A stretch of DNA of 13,275 nt from JBQCHF01 sp051953655 (GCA_051953655.1 JBQCIO010000145.1:1-13275), one strand, 5' to 3'; shown: positions 1-5,687, numbered from the stretch's first letter. Notes: a model not told the origin generated them from the sequence alone. Numbers and translations are program-made.

Positions 1-143
1 ATCACCCAGGCCAGGGCGTCGACGACGTTCGACTTGCCCGACCCGTTGGGGCCGACCACGCAGGTGATCCCCGGCTCGAGGTGCAGCGTCGTGGCCGACG
101 CGAAGGACTTGAAGCCCTTGAGGGTGAGGCTCTTGAGGTGCAC
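1..143 (-). CDS. smc: Chromosome segregation ATPase SMC, N-terminal fragment
   Basis: This is the first 47 codons of SMC, the ABC-type ATPase that with ScpA and ScpB compacts and separates the chromosome. The rest runs off the left window edge. The visible part is the start of the N-terminal ATPase head: the opening HLKSLTLKGFKSFAS is typical of actinobacterial SMC, and the Walker A motif GPNGSGKS lies at residues 31-38, followed by NVVDALAWV. The GTG start at 143 has GGAG about 8 bases upstream and puts the protein start exactly where the family starts. No gene lies within 250 bases upstream, and a TAGGCT -10 candidate at 239-244 suggests its own promoter. Identity is secure; everything after the Walker A region is unseen. 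Confidence 0.95.
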   Translation of the reverse strand, partial: MHLKSLTLKGFKSFASATTLHLEPGITCVVGPNGSGKSNVVDALAWV

Positions 144-235
144 GAAGCGCTCCGCGGTGCGCGCCCGGCCACGCTGACCCGGCTCGCGGGCGGCGCATCG
201 GGGGCGGGGGGTCGAGGGCCGGGGGGAAGACCGCG

Positions 236-263
236 GCGAGCCTACCGCCCGGGCAGGGCTCGC
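236..263 (-). promoter_or_regulatory. Candidate smc promoter (-10 TAGGCT) within a dyad
   Basis: Read on the minus strand, TAGGCT at 244-239 fits the actinobacterial TAnnnT -10 pattern and would give a leader of about 90 bases before smc. I see no good -35. The box sits in one arm of an inverted repeat, GCGAGCC (236-242) with GGCTCGC (257-263), with a GCCCGGGC palindrome between the arms. The pattern is seen directly; promoter function is inferred. Confidence 0.35.
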
Positions 264-315
264 CCACGCTTCTCGCCCACAGCCGGCGACGTGACGCGGA
301 GGGCCCGGACATGCG

Positions 316-349
316 ACGAGGGACGCACCCGGTGGGTGTCGTCCCTCGT
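316..349 (-). terminator. Hairpin downstream of the small coiled-coil gene
   Basis: The arm ACGAGGGACG (316-325) pairs perfectly with CGTCCCTCGT (340-349). The stem continues through CACCC (326-330) and GGGTG (334-338) around a GGT loop, with one bulged base at 339. That is about 15 base pairs. It lies 46 bases past the stop of the minus-strand gene at 396-602 and before the smc promoter. No T-run follows, as is usual for high-GC actinobacterial terminators. Confidence 0.5.
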
Positions 350-395
350 GGGGTGGGCCGCCGGCGTGGCGGCCCGTGCGGATCAGGCAGACGGG

Positions 396-602
396 TCAGG
401 CGGTGGTGCCCGCCAGCGCCGCGTGCTCGGCCTCGATGGAGAGCACCGCGTCGCGGCCGGCCGCGGCGGCGAGCGCGTCGTTCTCGGTCTGCAGGGCGAG
501 GACCTGGGCCTCGAGGTCCTTGACCCGCTGCTGGAGCCGACGCACCTCCATCGTCATCCGTACGTCGCTGCCACCGAGGTGACCCAGAAGCGCCTTCGCC
601 AT
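396..602 (-). CDS. Small conserved-looking coiled-coil protein of unknown function
   Basis: A 68-residue protein, no function assigned. It opens with MAKALLGHLGG, followed by a predicted coiled coil from about residue 16 to 47 (VRRLQQRVKDLEAQVLALQ, then TENDALAAA) with leucine or valine at heptad positions, and ends in an Ala-rich tail. There is no signal peptide or membrane segment. An ATG start at 602 is chosen over the longer open frame reaching 773 because GGAGG sits 8 bases upstream and the extra 57 residues are Pro/Arg-rich low-complexity sequence. I recall similar short proteins with an AKALLG-type opening in other actinobacteria, but cannot search. It lies alone between smc and acyP with its own candidate promoter and hairpin, so it is probably monocistronic. 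A structural or scaffolding role is only a guess. Confidence 0.75.
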   Translation of the reverse strand: MAKALLGHLGGSDVRMTMEVRRLQQRVKDLEAQVLALQTENDALAAAAGRDAVLSIEAEHAALAGTTA

Positions 603-743
603 CGAAGCGTCCTCCAGCAGATCGGACCTGATCTCGCCGGTCGCGGGTCGCAGGTCGTGTCGGGTGCCCGGCCGCGACGGGGAGCGCGCACGCGGTGGAG
701 TGCGACGGCACGGGACCGTCGGACCGGGATGGGGTGTGTCTTC

Positions 744-773
744 AGAGTCGCACCGAGACGGCCTGTTCGTCAA
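744..773 (-). promoter_or_regulatory. Candidate promoter for the coiled-coil gene
   Basis: On the minus strand TTGACG (773-768), a near-consensus -35, is followed after 18 bases by GACTCT (749-744), a weak -10. The leader to the ATG at 602 would be about 135 bases. The -35 is clear and the -10 is poor, so this is tentative. Confidence 0.3.
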
Positions 774-835
774 CGTGGGTCACGATCAGGTCACGGGTGA
801 AACAGCAGGTCGCGCGGGGGTCGGAGGACGAACCG

Positions 836-856
836 GGCGCCCGGAGCGCGGGCGCC
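836..856 (-). terminator. Hairpin downstream of acyP
   Basis: GGCGCCCG (836-843) and CGGGCGCC (849-856) form a perfect 8-bp stem with the 5-base loop GAGCG. It lies about 70 bases past the acyP stop on the minus strand. No T-run follows. A transcription terminator is the simplest reading. Confidence 0.4.
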
Positions 857-927
857 ACCACCCGTTCGGAGCACGGCCCGGCCGCACCCGCGCAGGCCCC
901 CCGTCGCGCCCCATGCAGGTGTCGGCC

Positions 928-1200
928 TCACCGCTCGACGAAGCCCGGGCCGGTGCCGCGCGGGTCGCTCCACCGCTCGACGACCGCCTGCACCGAGCCG
1001 GGACGCCGACGGGTGGACGGCTGCTCGCGCAGGAGCTCGAGCAGCGCCAGGCAGGACGCCCGCGGGCCCTCGGCGACCACCTCGACCCGGCCGTCGTCGA
1101 GGTTGGCCGCCGACCCGGCCAGGCCCAGCTCGAGCGCCCGGGCGCGGGTCCACCAGCGGAACCCGACGCCCTGCACCCGGCCGCGGACCCACACGGTCAT
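928..1200 (-). CDS. acyP: Acylphosphatase
   Basis: A 90-residue acylphosphatase, a small cytoplasmic enzyme that hydrolyses the carboxyl-phosphate bond of acyl phosphates. The family signature is present: VRGRVQGVGFR at residues 5-15, with Arg15 the phosphate-binding arginine, then ANLDDGRVEVVAEG with Asn33 the catalytic asparagine. The length equals the family norm from the ATG at 1200. The frame stays open upstream to a GTG at 1290, which would add 30 residues made mostly of Asp-Gln-Gln repeats; I prefer 1200 because the family needs nothing before it and the 1290 GTG overlaps a -10-like TAGCGT. The ribosome binding site for 1200 is weak (GCAGG). The position near smc, mutM and rnc matches the acyP-smc arrangement known in Mycobacterium. 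Product certain, start moderately so. Confidence 0.9.
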   Translation of the reverse strand: MTVWVRGRVQGVGFRWWTRARALELGLAGSAANLDDGRVEVVAEGPRASCLALLELLREQPSTRRRPGSVQAVVERWSDPRGTGPGFVER

Positions 1201-1236
1201 CCGGGCCTGCTGGTCGGGCTGGTCAGCCGGCTCGTG

Positions 1237-1275
1237 CTGCTGGTCCTGCTGGTCCTGCTGGTCCTGCTGGTCCTG
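1237..1275. repeat. 9-bp tandem repeat at the 5' side of acyP
   Basis: The unit CTGCTGGTC occurs four times in perfect tandem (1237, 1246, 1255, 1264) plus three further bases. On the minus strand each unit carries AGGA, and read in the acyP frame it would encode Asp-Gln-Gln. It lies either in the acyP leader or in an N-terminal extension, depending on the start used. Confidence 0.9.
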
Positions 1276-1288
1276 CGCCACGGCGACC

Positions 1289-1294
1289 ACGCTA
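1289..1294 (-). promoter_or_regulatory. Candidate -10 element for acyP
   Basis: TAGCGT on the minus strand fits TAnnnT. It would start transcription near 1282, placing the 9-bp repeats in the leader and making the GTG at 1290 unusable. No clear -35 is visible. Confidence 0.25.
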
Positions 1295-1307
1295 GCCAGG
1301 CGGGCCG

Positions 1308-1333
1308 GCGAGCGGCCCCGCCGGGCCGCTCGC
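1308..1333. terminator. Perfect 10-bp hairpin between acyP and the zinc-ribbon gene
   Basis: GCGAGCGGCC (1308-1317) and GGCCGCTCGC (1324-1333) pair perfectly around the loop CCGCCG. It lies upstream of both divergent genes. For minus-strand transcripts leaving mutM it is the first strong hairpin met, just before the acyP -10, so it may end the mutM operon transcript. It could instead be a divergent operator. Confidence 0.4.
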
Positions 1334-1357
1334 GCGCGCCCGTGGCAGCCTGGGGCC

Positions 1358-1564
1358 GTGCGCGACCTGCAGATCTCCCCCTGCCGCCGGCAGTGCGACT
1401 GGGGCCCGACCGGCGAGGAGCTGGCCGACGCGCAGGGCCGGTCGCTGCCGCTGTTCGCCTGCTCCTCCTGCGGCTCGGAGTGGGTGCGGACCCAGGCCTG
1501 GACGCCGGTCCGCTTCGACGGCGTCGTGCCCGATTCGGTCCGCGCCGAGCGCGCCCGAGGCTGA
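1358..1564 (+). CDS. Small four-cysteine (zinc-ribbon-like) protein, function unknown
   Basis: A 68-residue protein on the strand opposite its neighbours. It has two cysteine pairs, CRRQC at residues 9-13 and CSSC at 36-39, the second followed by GSEW as in many zinc ribbons, so a structural zinc site is likely. There is no signal or membrane segment. The GTG at 1358 is the start that places the first pair near the N-terminus; the upstream ribosome site is weak (CTGGGGC). Third codon positions are almost all G or C and the acidic and basic residues are balanced, unlike the overlapping minus-strand frames, which are Arg/Ala-rich. It fills the gap between acyP and mutM, diverging from the first and converging on the second with 28 bases between stops. 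I do not recognise the family. Confidence 0.65.
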   Translation: MRDLQISPCRRQCDWGPTGEELADAQGRSLPLFACSSCGSEWVRTQAWTPVRFDGVVPDSVRAERARG

Positions 1565-1592
1565 CCTGCCCCACCCGCACCCCCTGGTCATG

Positions 1593-2513
1593 TCACCAGC
1601 GCGCGTTGCGGGGGCGCGGCTGGCAGCGCGGGCAGGTGTAGGACGAGCGGTTCATGAACGGGTCGCGCCGGATCGACGTGCCGCAGCGGCGGCAGGGCTC
1701 CCCCGCCCGGCCGTAGGCCTCCAGCGAGCGGTCGAAGTAGCCGCTCTCGCCGTTGACGTTCACGTAGAGGCTGTCGAACGAGGTGCCGCCCTGGGCCAGC
1801 GCGTCCGTCATCACCTCGCGGACCCCCGCGAGCACCCGGGCGATCTCGGCCCGGGTGAGCGTCTCGGTGGGCCGCGCGTAGTGCAGCCTCGCGCGCCAGA
1901 GCGCCTCGTCGGCGTAGATGTTGCCGATGCCGGAGACCAGCGACTGGTCCAGCAGGGCGCGCTTGAGCCCGGTGCGCCGCCGGCGCAGCGCCACCGCGAA
2001 GGCATCCTCGTCGAAGCGCGGGTCGAGCGGGTCGCGGGCGATGTGCGCGATCGAGCGGGGCAGCGGGTCCGGCGCCTCCGGCCGGCTGTCGTCCCCCGCG
2101 ACCAGCGGCTCGACCTCGAGCTCGTCGAGCTCGTCGAGGGCCAGCCCGCCGAAGGTGCGCTGGTCGACGAAGCGCAGCTCGCGGCCGTCGTCGGTGAAGG
2201 TCAGCCGCACCCGCAGGTGCGTCTCGTCGGGCGCCTCGCGGGGCTGCACGAGCAGCTGGCCGCTCATCCCGAGGTGGGCCATCAGGGCGTCGCCGCCCGG
2301 GCTCGAGGCGTCGAGCGGGAGCCAGAGGTACTTGCCGCGCCGGCAGGCCGCGACCGGGGTGCGCCCGTGCAGGCGCGCGGTCAGGTCGGCCGCGCCGGCG
2401 GCGTGCCGGCGCACCGCCCGCGGGTGGAGCACCTCGGCCCGCGCGATGGTCCGGCCGACGACCCAGCGTTCGAGGCCGCGGCGGACGACCTCGACCTCGG
2501 GGAGCTCGGGCAC
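1593..2513 (-). CDS. mutM: Formamidopyrimidine-DNA glycosylase (Fpg/MutM)
   Basis: A 306-residue bifunctional DNA glycosylase/AP lyase that removes 8-oxoguanine and formamidopyrimidines. The GTG start at 2513 gives the required N-terminus PELPEVE: Pro2 is the catalytic nucleophile and Glu3 the acid. Lys61 in RRGKYLW is the conserved phosphate-contacting lysine; DQRTFGG (117-123) and GIGNIYADE (195-203) belong to the conserved core and helix-two-turn-helix. The C-terminal zinc finger has Cys274, Cys277, Cys294 and Cys297, with the lesion-binding Arg289 of NRSSYTC. Length is normal. It starts two bases after the rnc stop, so it is translated from the same message as yceD, rpmF and rnc. All hallmark residues are present, so it should be active. 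Confidence 0.97.
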   Translation of the reverse strand: MPELPEVEVVRRGLERWVVGRTIARAEVLHPRAVRRHAAGAADLTARLHGRTPVAACRRGKYLWLPLDASSPGGDALMAHLGMSGQLLVQPREAPDETHLRVRLTFTDDGRELRFVDQRTFGGLALDELDELEVEPLVAGDDSRPEAPDPLPRSIAHIARDPLDPRFDEDAFAVALRRRRTGLKRALLDQSLVSGIGNIYADEALWRARLHYARPTETLTRAEIARVLAGVREVMTDALAQGGTSFDSLYVNVNGESGYFDRSLEAYGRAGEPCRRCGTSIRRDPFMNRSSYTCPRCQPRPRNARW

Positions 2514-2515
2514 GG

Positions 2516-3421
2516 CTAGGAGGTGGCGTCGTCGGGAGCGGCGACCGACGCGGGTGGCTGCTGGTCCAGGCTCCTCGACGCGCGCGACCGGCTGGCGGCC
2601 AGCACGGCGTCGGCGGCGGCCAGCGCGTGGGCCGGCGTGCCGTCCGGCGCGCCGTGCAGCTCGCGCAGCTGCGCCCACGCGGTGGCCGCGGCCTGCTGCT
2701 CGGCCTCCTTCTTGCTCCGGCCGGCCCCGTCGCCGTAGCGGGCCTCCCCGAGCCGCACCGAGGCGCGGAAGCTCTTGGCGTGGTCCGGGCCGGACTCCTC
2801 GACGACGTACTCGGGCACGCCCAGGTCGAGTCCGGCCGCGAGCTCCTGCAGGCTCGTCTTCCAGTCCAGCCCGGCCCCCAGGGTGGCCGAGGCCTCGATG
2901 AGCGGGTCGAAGAGGCGGTGCACCAGGGCACCGGCCCGCTCCAGGCCGCCGGAGAGGTAGACCGCGCCGAGCACCGCCTCGAGGGTGTCGGCCAGGATCG
3001 AGGACTTGTCCCGGCCGCCGGTGGTCTCCTCGCCCCGGCCGAGCCGGACGTGGGCGCCGAGGTCGAGCTCGCGGGCGACGTCGGCGAGCGCGCGCATGTT
3101 CACCACGGCCGCCCGCAGCTTGGCCAGCTGGCCCTCGGGCAGGTCAGGGTGCGCGCGGTAGAGGGTCTCGGTGACGACCAGGCCGAGCACCGAGTCGCCG
3201 AGGAACTCCAGCCGCTCGTTGGTCGGCAGGCCGCCGTTCTCGTAGGCGAACGAGCGGTGCGTGAGGGCGAGCTCGAGCGTGTCGACGTCGACGGGCACCT
3301 CGAGGGCGTCGACGAGCAGCCCGGTCGGCGCGGGGAACGCGTCGGGACGGTTCGTCCCGCGACGGCTCCTGGAATCGTGCGCCCGAGCATCCTGTGCCCG
3401 AGACTCCTCCGCCCGACCCAC
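2516..3421 (-). CDS. rnc: Ribonuclease III
   Basis: RNase III, the double-strand-specific endonuclease that cuts rRNA precursors and structured mRNAs. As numbered from the GTG at 3421 (301 residues), the catalytic domain carries the signature NERLEFLGDS (68-77) and the second metal-binding segment ADTLEAVLGA (144-153). A double-stranded-RNA-binding domain spans about 186-250, ending in GRSKKEAEQQAAATAW. About 50 further residues form an Ala/Ser-rich tail, which makes it longer than the typical 220-250. The start at 3421 is chosen because AGGGGG sits 6 bases upstream; a GTG at 3436 in the same frame has no comparable site. The first 30 residues are a polar extension before the domain. It follows rpmF after about 185 bases and abuts mutM. 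Confidence 0.95.
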   Translation of the reverse strand: MGRAEESRAQDARAHDSRSRRGTNRPDAFPAPTGLLVDALEVPVDVDTLELALTHRSFAYENGGLPTNERLEFLGDSVLGLVVTETLYRAHPDLPEGQLAKLRAAVVNMRALADVARELDLGAHVRLGRGEETTGGRDKSSILADTLEAVLGAVYLSGGLERAGALVHRLFDPLIEASATLGAGLDWKTSLQELAAGLDLGVPEYVVEESGPDHAKSFRASVRLGEARYGDGAGRSKKEAEQQAAATAWAQLRELHGAPDGTPAHALAAADAVLAASRSRASRSLDQQPPASVAAPDDATS

Positions 3422-3541
3422 TGCCGACCCCCTCACCTCGTGTCCCGACGCTTCCTCACCACTGCCCTACCCCAGAACCGCCCGCCGCGCGCGGTCACCA
3501 TCGGCGCCCGGGCACGACGACGGGCCCGGCGGCAGCCGACG

Positions 3542-3562
3542 CCCCGTCCCGCAGGACAGGGG
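3542..3562 (-). terminator. Hairpin between rpmF and rnc
   Basis: CCCCGTCC (3542-3549) pairs with GGACAGGGG (3554-3562), with one bulged A and the loop CGCA. It lies 45 bases past the rpmF stop in the longest gap of this cluster. A CCGGGCCCGG palindrome at 3576-3585 is adjacent. It could attenuate transcription into rnc or serve as an RNase III or other processing site; neither can be told from sequence. Confidence 0.3.
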
Positions 3563-3606
3563 TGGTCAGCGCCGGCCGGGCCCGGTGGAGCATCGGCGAG
3601 AGGTGC

Positions 3607-3810
3607 TCAGACCTCGCGCACCTGGCGACCGTCGTACTCGAGGAACAGCGGGGTGCCGGCGGCGTCCTCGACGACGGTGGCGCGGTGCGAGACCGAGAAC
3701 ACGGTCCGGCCGCCCTGCACGGTCTTGTTGACCTGAGGCAGCTTCGCCTTCCACTGGCTGCGCCGCGAACGGGTGTTGCTGCGCGACGTCTTGCGCTTGG
3801 GGACGGCCAC
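3607..3810 (-). CDS. rpmF: 50S ribosomal protein bL32, cysteine-free form
   Basis: A 67-residue large-subunit protein. The N-terminus AVPKRKTSRSNTRSRRSQW is the classic bL32 opening. The second half (VFSVSHRATVVEDAAGTPLFLEYDG) has none of the four zinc-binding cysteines of the C+ form, so this is a C- variant. The GTG at 3810 has AGGAG 8 bases upstream and starts two bases after the yceD stop, the normal yceD-rpmF pairing. The basic composition agrees with an rRNA-binding protein. C- forms are standard as the only copy in some actinobacteria and are zinc-starvation paralogues in others; which applies here needs the rest of the genome. Confidence 0.95.
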   Translation of the reverse strand: MAVPKRKTSRSNTRSRRSQWKAKLPQVNKTVQGGRTVFSVSHRATVVEDAAGTPLFLEYDGRQVREV

Positions 3811-3812
3811 GG

Positions 3813-4490
3813 CTAGTTCTCCTGCTTCTCGGGGCGGTTCTCGGTCGAACTCGTGCTGGTCGAACTGGTGCTGGTCGAACTGGTGCTGGTCGTGCTGGTG
3901 CCCTCGGCCGGGCCCGGAGCGAGCCCCGCGAGCGCGGCCCACCGGGGGTCGGTGGCGGCGTGCGAGTGCGCCGGGTCGTCGGCCAGCCGGGCCCCGCACT
4001 CGGGGCACAGGCCAGGGCAGTCGTCCCGGCACAGCGGTGCGAGCGGCAGTGCGAGCACCACCGCGTCGCGCAGCGGCTGCTCGAGGTCGAGGTAGTCCCC
4101 GTCCAGGAGCAGCAGCTCGGCCTCGTCGTCCCCGCCGTGCCCCGCGTGCTCGTGGGGGGCGTAGGCGTAGAGCTCCTGGAACGTCGTCTCGAGCTCACGC
4201 TCGAGCGGGTCCAGGCAGCGCACGCACTCCCCGGCGAGCCGACCGGTCACCGTGGCGGTGACCAGCACGCCCTCCATGACCGCCTCGAGCCGGAGCTCCA
4301 GCCCGAGGTCGGACCCTGCAGGGACGCCGAGCACGTCGTTGCCGAGGTCCGCCGGCGCGGGGACGGAGCGGGAGGCCTTCCGCATCGATCCCGGACGACG
4401 GCCCAGCTCGCGTGTGTCCACGACGAGCGGGGATCGCGGGTCGAGGCGGGAAATGACTCCTGCTCCCTCCACGTGATGACGGCGGACCAT
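3813..4490 (-). CDS. yceD: DUF177 / YceD family protein
   Basis: A YceD (DUF177) protein, a family cotranscribed with rpmF and linked to 23S rRNA accumulation or large-subunit assembly in other bacteria and plants. Numbered from the ATG at 4490 (225 residues), it shows DPRSPLVVDTRELGRRPGSMR near the N-terminus, the central CVRC (89-92), and CPGLCPECG (158-166) followed by DPRWAALAGL. The C-terminus is a Ser/Thr run of repeated TSTSS then a charged tail. The start is uncertain: candidates are GTG 4505, ATG 4490, GTG 4472 and an ATT at 4454. Only the ATT has strong purine-rich ribosome-site sequence (GGAGGGAGCAGGAG) before it, and it would start exactly at the usual family N-terminus. I list the ATG as the conventional choice. 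Confidence 0.88.
   Translation of the reverse strand: MVRRHHVEGAGVISRLDPRSPLVVDTRELGRRPGSMRKASRSVPAPADLGNDVLGVPAGSDLGLELRLEAVMEGVLVTATVTGRLAGECVRCLDPLERELETTFQELYAYAPHEHAGHGGDDEAELLLLDGDYLDLEQPLRDAVVLALPLAPLCRDDCPGLCPECGARLADDPAHSHAATDPRWAALAGLAPGPAEGTSTTSTSSTSTSSTSTSSTENRPEKQEN
3846..3900. repeat. 15-bp tandem repeat in the 3' end of yceD
   Basis: The unit CGAACTGGTGCTGGT occurs three times (3846, 3861, 3876; the first has one change) and then a partial copy to 3900. On the coding strand each unit reads Thr-Ser-Thr-Ser-Ser, producing the low-complexity tail of the YceD protein. In-frame length change by slippage is expected to be tolerated. Confidence 0.9.
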
Positions 4491-4494
4491 CGGA

Positions 4495-4512
4495 TGCACC
4501 GACACCGGTGCA
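4495..4512. repeat. Inverted repeat at the yceD leader
   Basis: TGCACCG (4495-4501) and CGGTGCA (4506-4512) form a perfect 7-bp dyad with the spacer ACAC. It lies between the candidate promoter and the ATG at 4490 and spans the alternative GTG at 4505, which argues against that start. It could be an operator or a short leader hairpin. Confidence 0.5.
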
Positions 4513-4530
4513 CCGACGAGCCGAAGGGCG

Positions 4531-4560
4531 AGCCTACTAGACGGGCGCGGAGCGCCCCAA
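4531..4560 (-). promoter_or_regulatory. Candidate promoter of the yceD-rpmF-rnc-mutM cluster
   Basis: On the minus strand TTGGGG (4560-4555) and TAGGCT (4536-4531) are separated by 18 bases, a good match to an actinobacterial housekeeping promoter. Transcription would begin near 4524, leaving about 30 bases to the ATG at 4490. A 6-bp hairpin, GGGCGC-GGA-GCGCCC (4543-4557), lies in the spacer and may also act as the end signal for sepIVA upstream. Confidence 0.5.
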
Positions 4561-4607
4561 ACGAGAGCGCGCCCGTCCGGGCAGCACCGCTGCTCGGGGC
4601 GACACCC

Positions 4608-5111
4608 CTACTCGGGAAGCGGCGGCTCGTCGACGTCCGGGCCGGCCTCCGCGAGCGCGTCGAGCTCGGAGCGCCCGTGCAGCTTCTCCCTGCCCCGGTG
4701 CACCGCGGCGAGGGTCTTGGTGAGGACGACCTCGAAGTTGGCGAGCTTCTCGTCCACGTAGTCGTCGGTCTCCCGGCGCATCTGGGCGGTCTCCTCCGCG
4801 GTGGCGCGCGCGATCTCGTCGGCCTGGCGCACCGCCTCGGCGACGACCGCGTGCTCGCTGACCAGCCGGGCCTGCTCGGCGTGGGCGTCCTCGATGATCC
4901 GGCGCGCCTCGGCCCGGCCGTCGTCCACGACGGCCTCGCGGTCGGCCAGCAGCCCGCGCGCCTGGTCCAGCTCCTGCGGCAGCAGCTCGCGCAGCTCGTC
5001 GAGCAGGCCGAGCACCTCGGCGCGATTGACGATGCACGAGGCCGACATGGGCATCGACCGCGCCCCCTCGACCAGCGCGGTGAGCTCGTCGAGCTTGTCG
5101 TGGACGTCCAC
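4608..5111 (-). CDS. sepIVA: DivIVA-like septation protein SepIVA
   Basis: A 167-residue protein resembling mycobacterial SepIVA (Rv2927c), an essential DivIVA-domain septation factor that in M. tuberculosis sits next to the DUF177, rnc and fpg genes exactly as here. The N-terminal segment DKLDELTALVEGARSMPMSASCIVNR (about 5-30) has the family's membrane-proximal short motif, followed by LLDELRELLP and then a long coiled coil from about 48 to 135, rich in Glu, Arg and Ala. No signal or membrane helix is present, so it is cytoplasmic, acting at the division site. The C-terminal 30 residues are acidic and disordered. The GTG at 5111 matches the family start; the ribosome site is weak (AGAGGGG 11 bases away). 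It follows coaD by 72 bases. A generic DivIVA or ATP-synthase-b-like annotation is what automatic tools would give. Confidence 0.85.
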   Translation of the reverse strand: MDVHDKLDELTALVEGARSMPMSASCIVNRAEVLGLLDELRELLPQELDQARGLLADREAVVDDGRAEARRIIEDAHAEQARLVSEHAVVAEAVRQADEIARATAEETAQMRRETDDYVDEKLANFEVVLTKTLAAVHRGREKLHGRSELDALAEAGPDVDEPPLPE

Positions 5112-5183
5112 GGGCCAGTCCGCCCCTCTGTCGGTTCTGCTCCTCCACGGCGAGGAGACCGGTCGCCGGCGCCGGACCGGCCC

Positions 5184-5687
5184 CTAGGTGGCCCGGTCGG
5201 CCAGGCGCTCGGTGAGCCGGCGCAGCACCGGCTCGGGCACCAGGCCCGCCACGTCGCCACCCCAGGTGGCGACCTCCTTGACCAGGCTAGACGAGAGGAA
5301 GGAGTAGTCGGCGTTGGTGGCCACGAACAGCGTCTCCACCCCGGTCAGGCGGTGGTTCATCTGCGCCATCTGCAGCTCGTAGTCGAAGTCGCTGACCGCG
5401 CGCAGGCCCTTCACGATGGCGGGGATGTCGCGCTGGCGGCAGAAGTCGACGAGCAGGCCGTGGTGGGACTCGACGACGATGTTCCCCAGGTGCGCCGAGG
5501 ACTCGCGCAGCATCTCCATGCGCTCCTCGACGGTGAACAGGCCCTGCTTGCTCTTGTTCACCAGCACGGCGACGGTGACCTCGTCGTAGAGGTCCGAGGC
5601 GCGCGCGATGACGTCGAGGTGGCCGTTGGTCGGCGGGTCGAACGACCCGGGGCACACGCAGCGGCGCACAGGGCGGCTCCCGTTCAC
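5184..5687 (-). CDS. coaD: Phosphopantetheine adenylyltransferase
   Basis: A 167-residue enzyme of CoA synthesis that joins 4'-phosphopantetheine and ATP to give dephospho-CoA. It belongs to the nucleotidyltransferase superfamily: PGSFDPPTNGHLD (13-25) has the TxGH motif, GLRAVSDFDYE (94-104) binds substrate, and SFLSSSLVKEVA (129-140) is the variant of the ISSTxxR motif usual for CoaD. Length equals the family norm of about 160. The GTG at 5687 overlaps the rsmD stop in a GTGA tetranucleotide, so translation is coupled. The rsmD-coaD pair is conserved in many bacteria. Confidence 0.97.
   Translation of the reverse strand: MNGSRPVRRCVCPGSFDPPTNGHLDVIARASDLYDEVTVAVLVNKSKQGLFTVEERMEMLRESSAHLGNIVVESHHGLLVDFCRQRDIPAIVKGLRAVSDFDYELQMAQMNHRLTGVETLFVATNADYSFLSSSLVKEVATWGGDVAGLVPEPVLRRLTERLADRAT

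Larger units (their letters stand above)
603..927. other. Intergenic region between acyP and the coiled-coil gene
   Basis: No convincing gene is present; the open frames here have poor composition or are shadows of acyP. It contains a candidate promoter for the coiled-coil gene (744-773) and a hairpin (836-856) past the acyP stop. Nothing else stands out. Confidence 0.5.

Noticed and set aside
81..800. Plus-strand open frame across the smc leader and the coiled-coil gene
   Set aside because: It is Arg/Gly-rich with no domain, no ribosome site, and overlaps the two supported minus-strand genes.
1201..1275. A plus-strand Leu/Val-rich run (LVLLVLLVLL) that looks like a membrane helix
   Set aside because: It is the 9-bp tandem repeat read on the other strand, with no start or ribosome site giving a sensible protein.
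1237..3900. The tandem repeats at 1237 and 3846 as a CRISPR array or transposon ends
   Set aside because: The units are 9 and 15 bases, directly adjacent with no spacers, and lie within or beside coding sequence.
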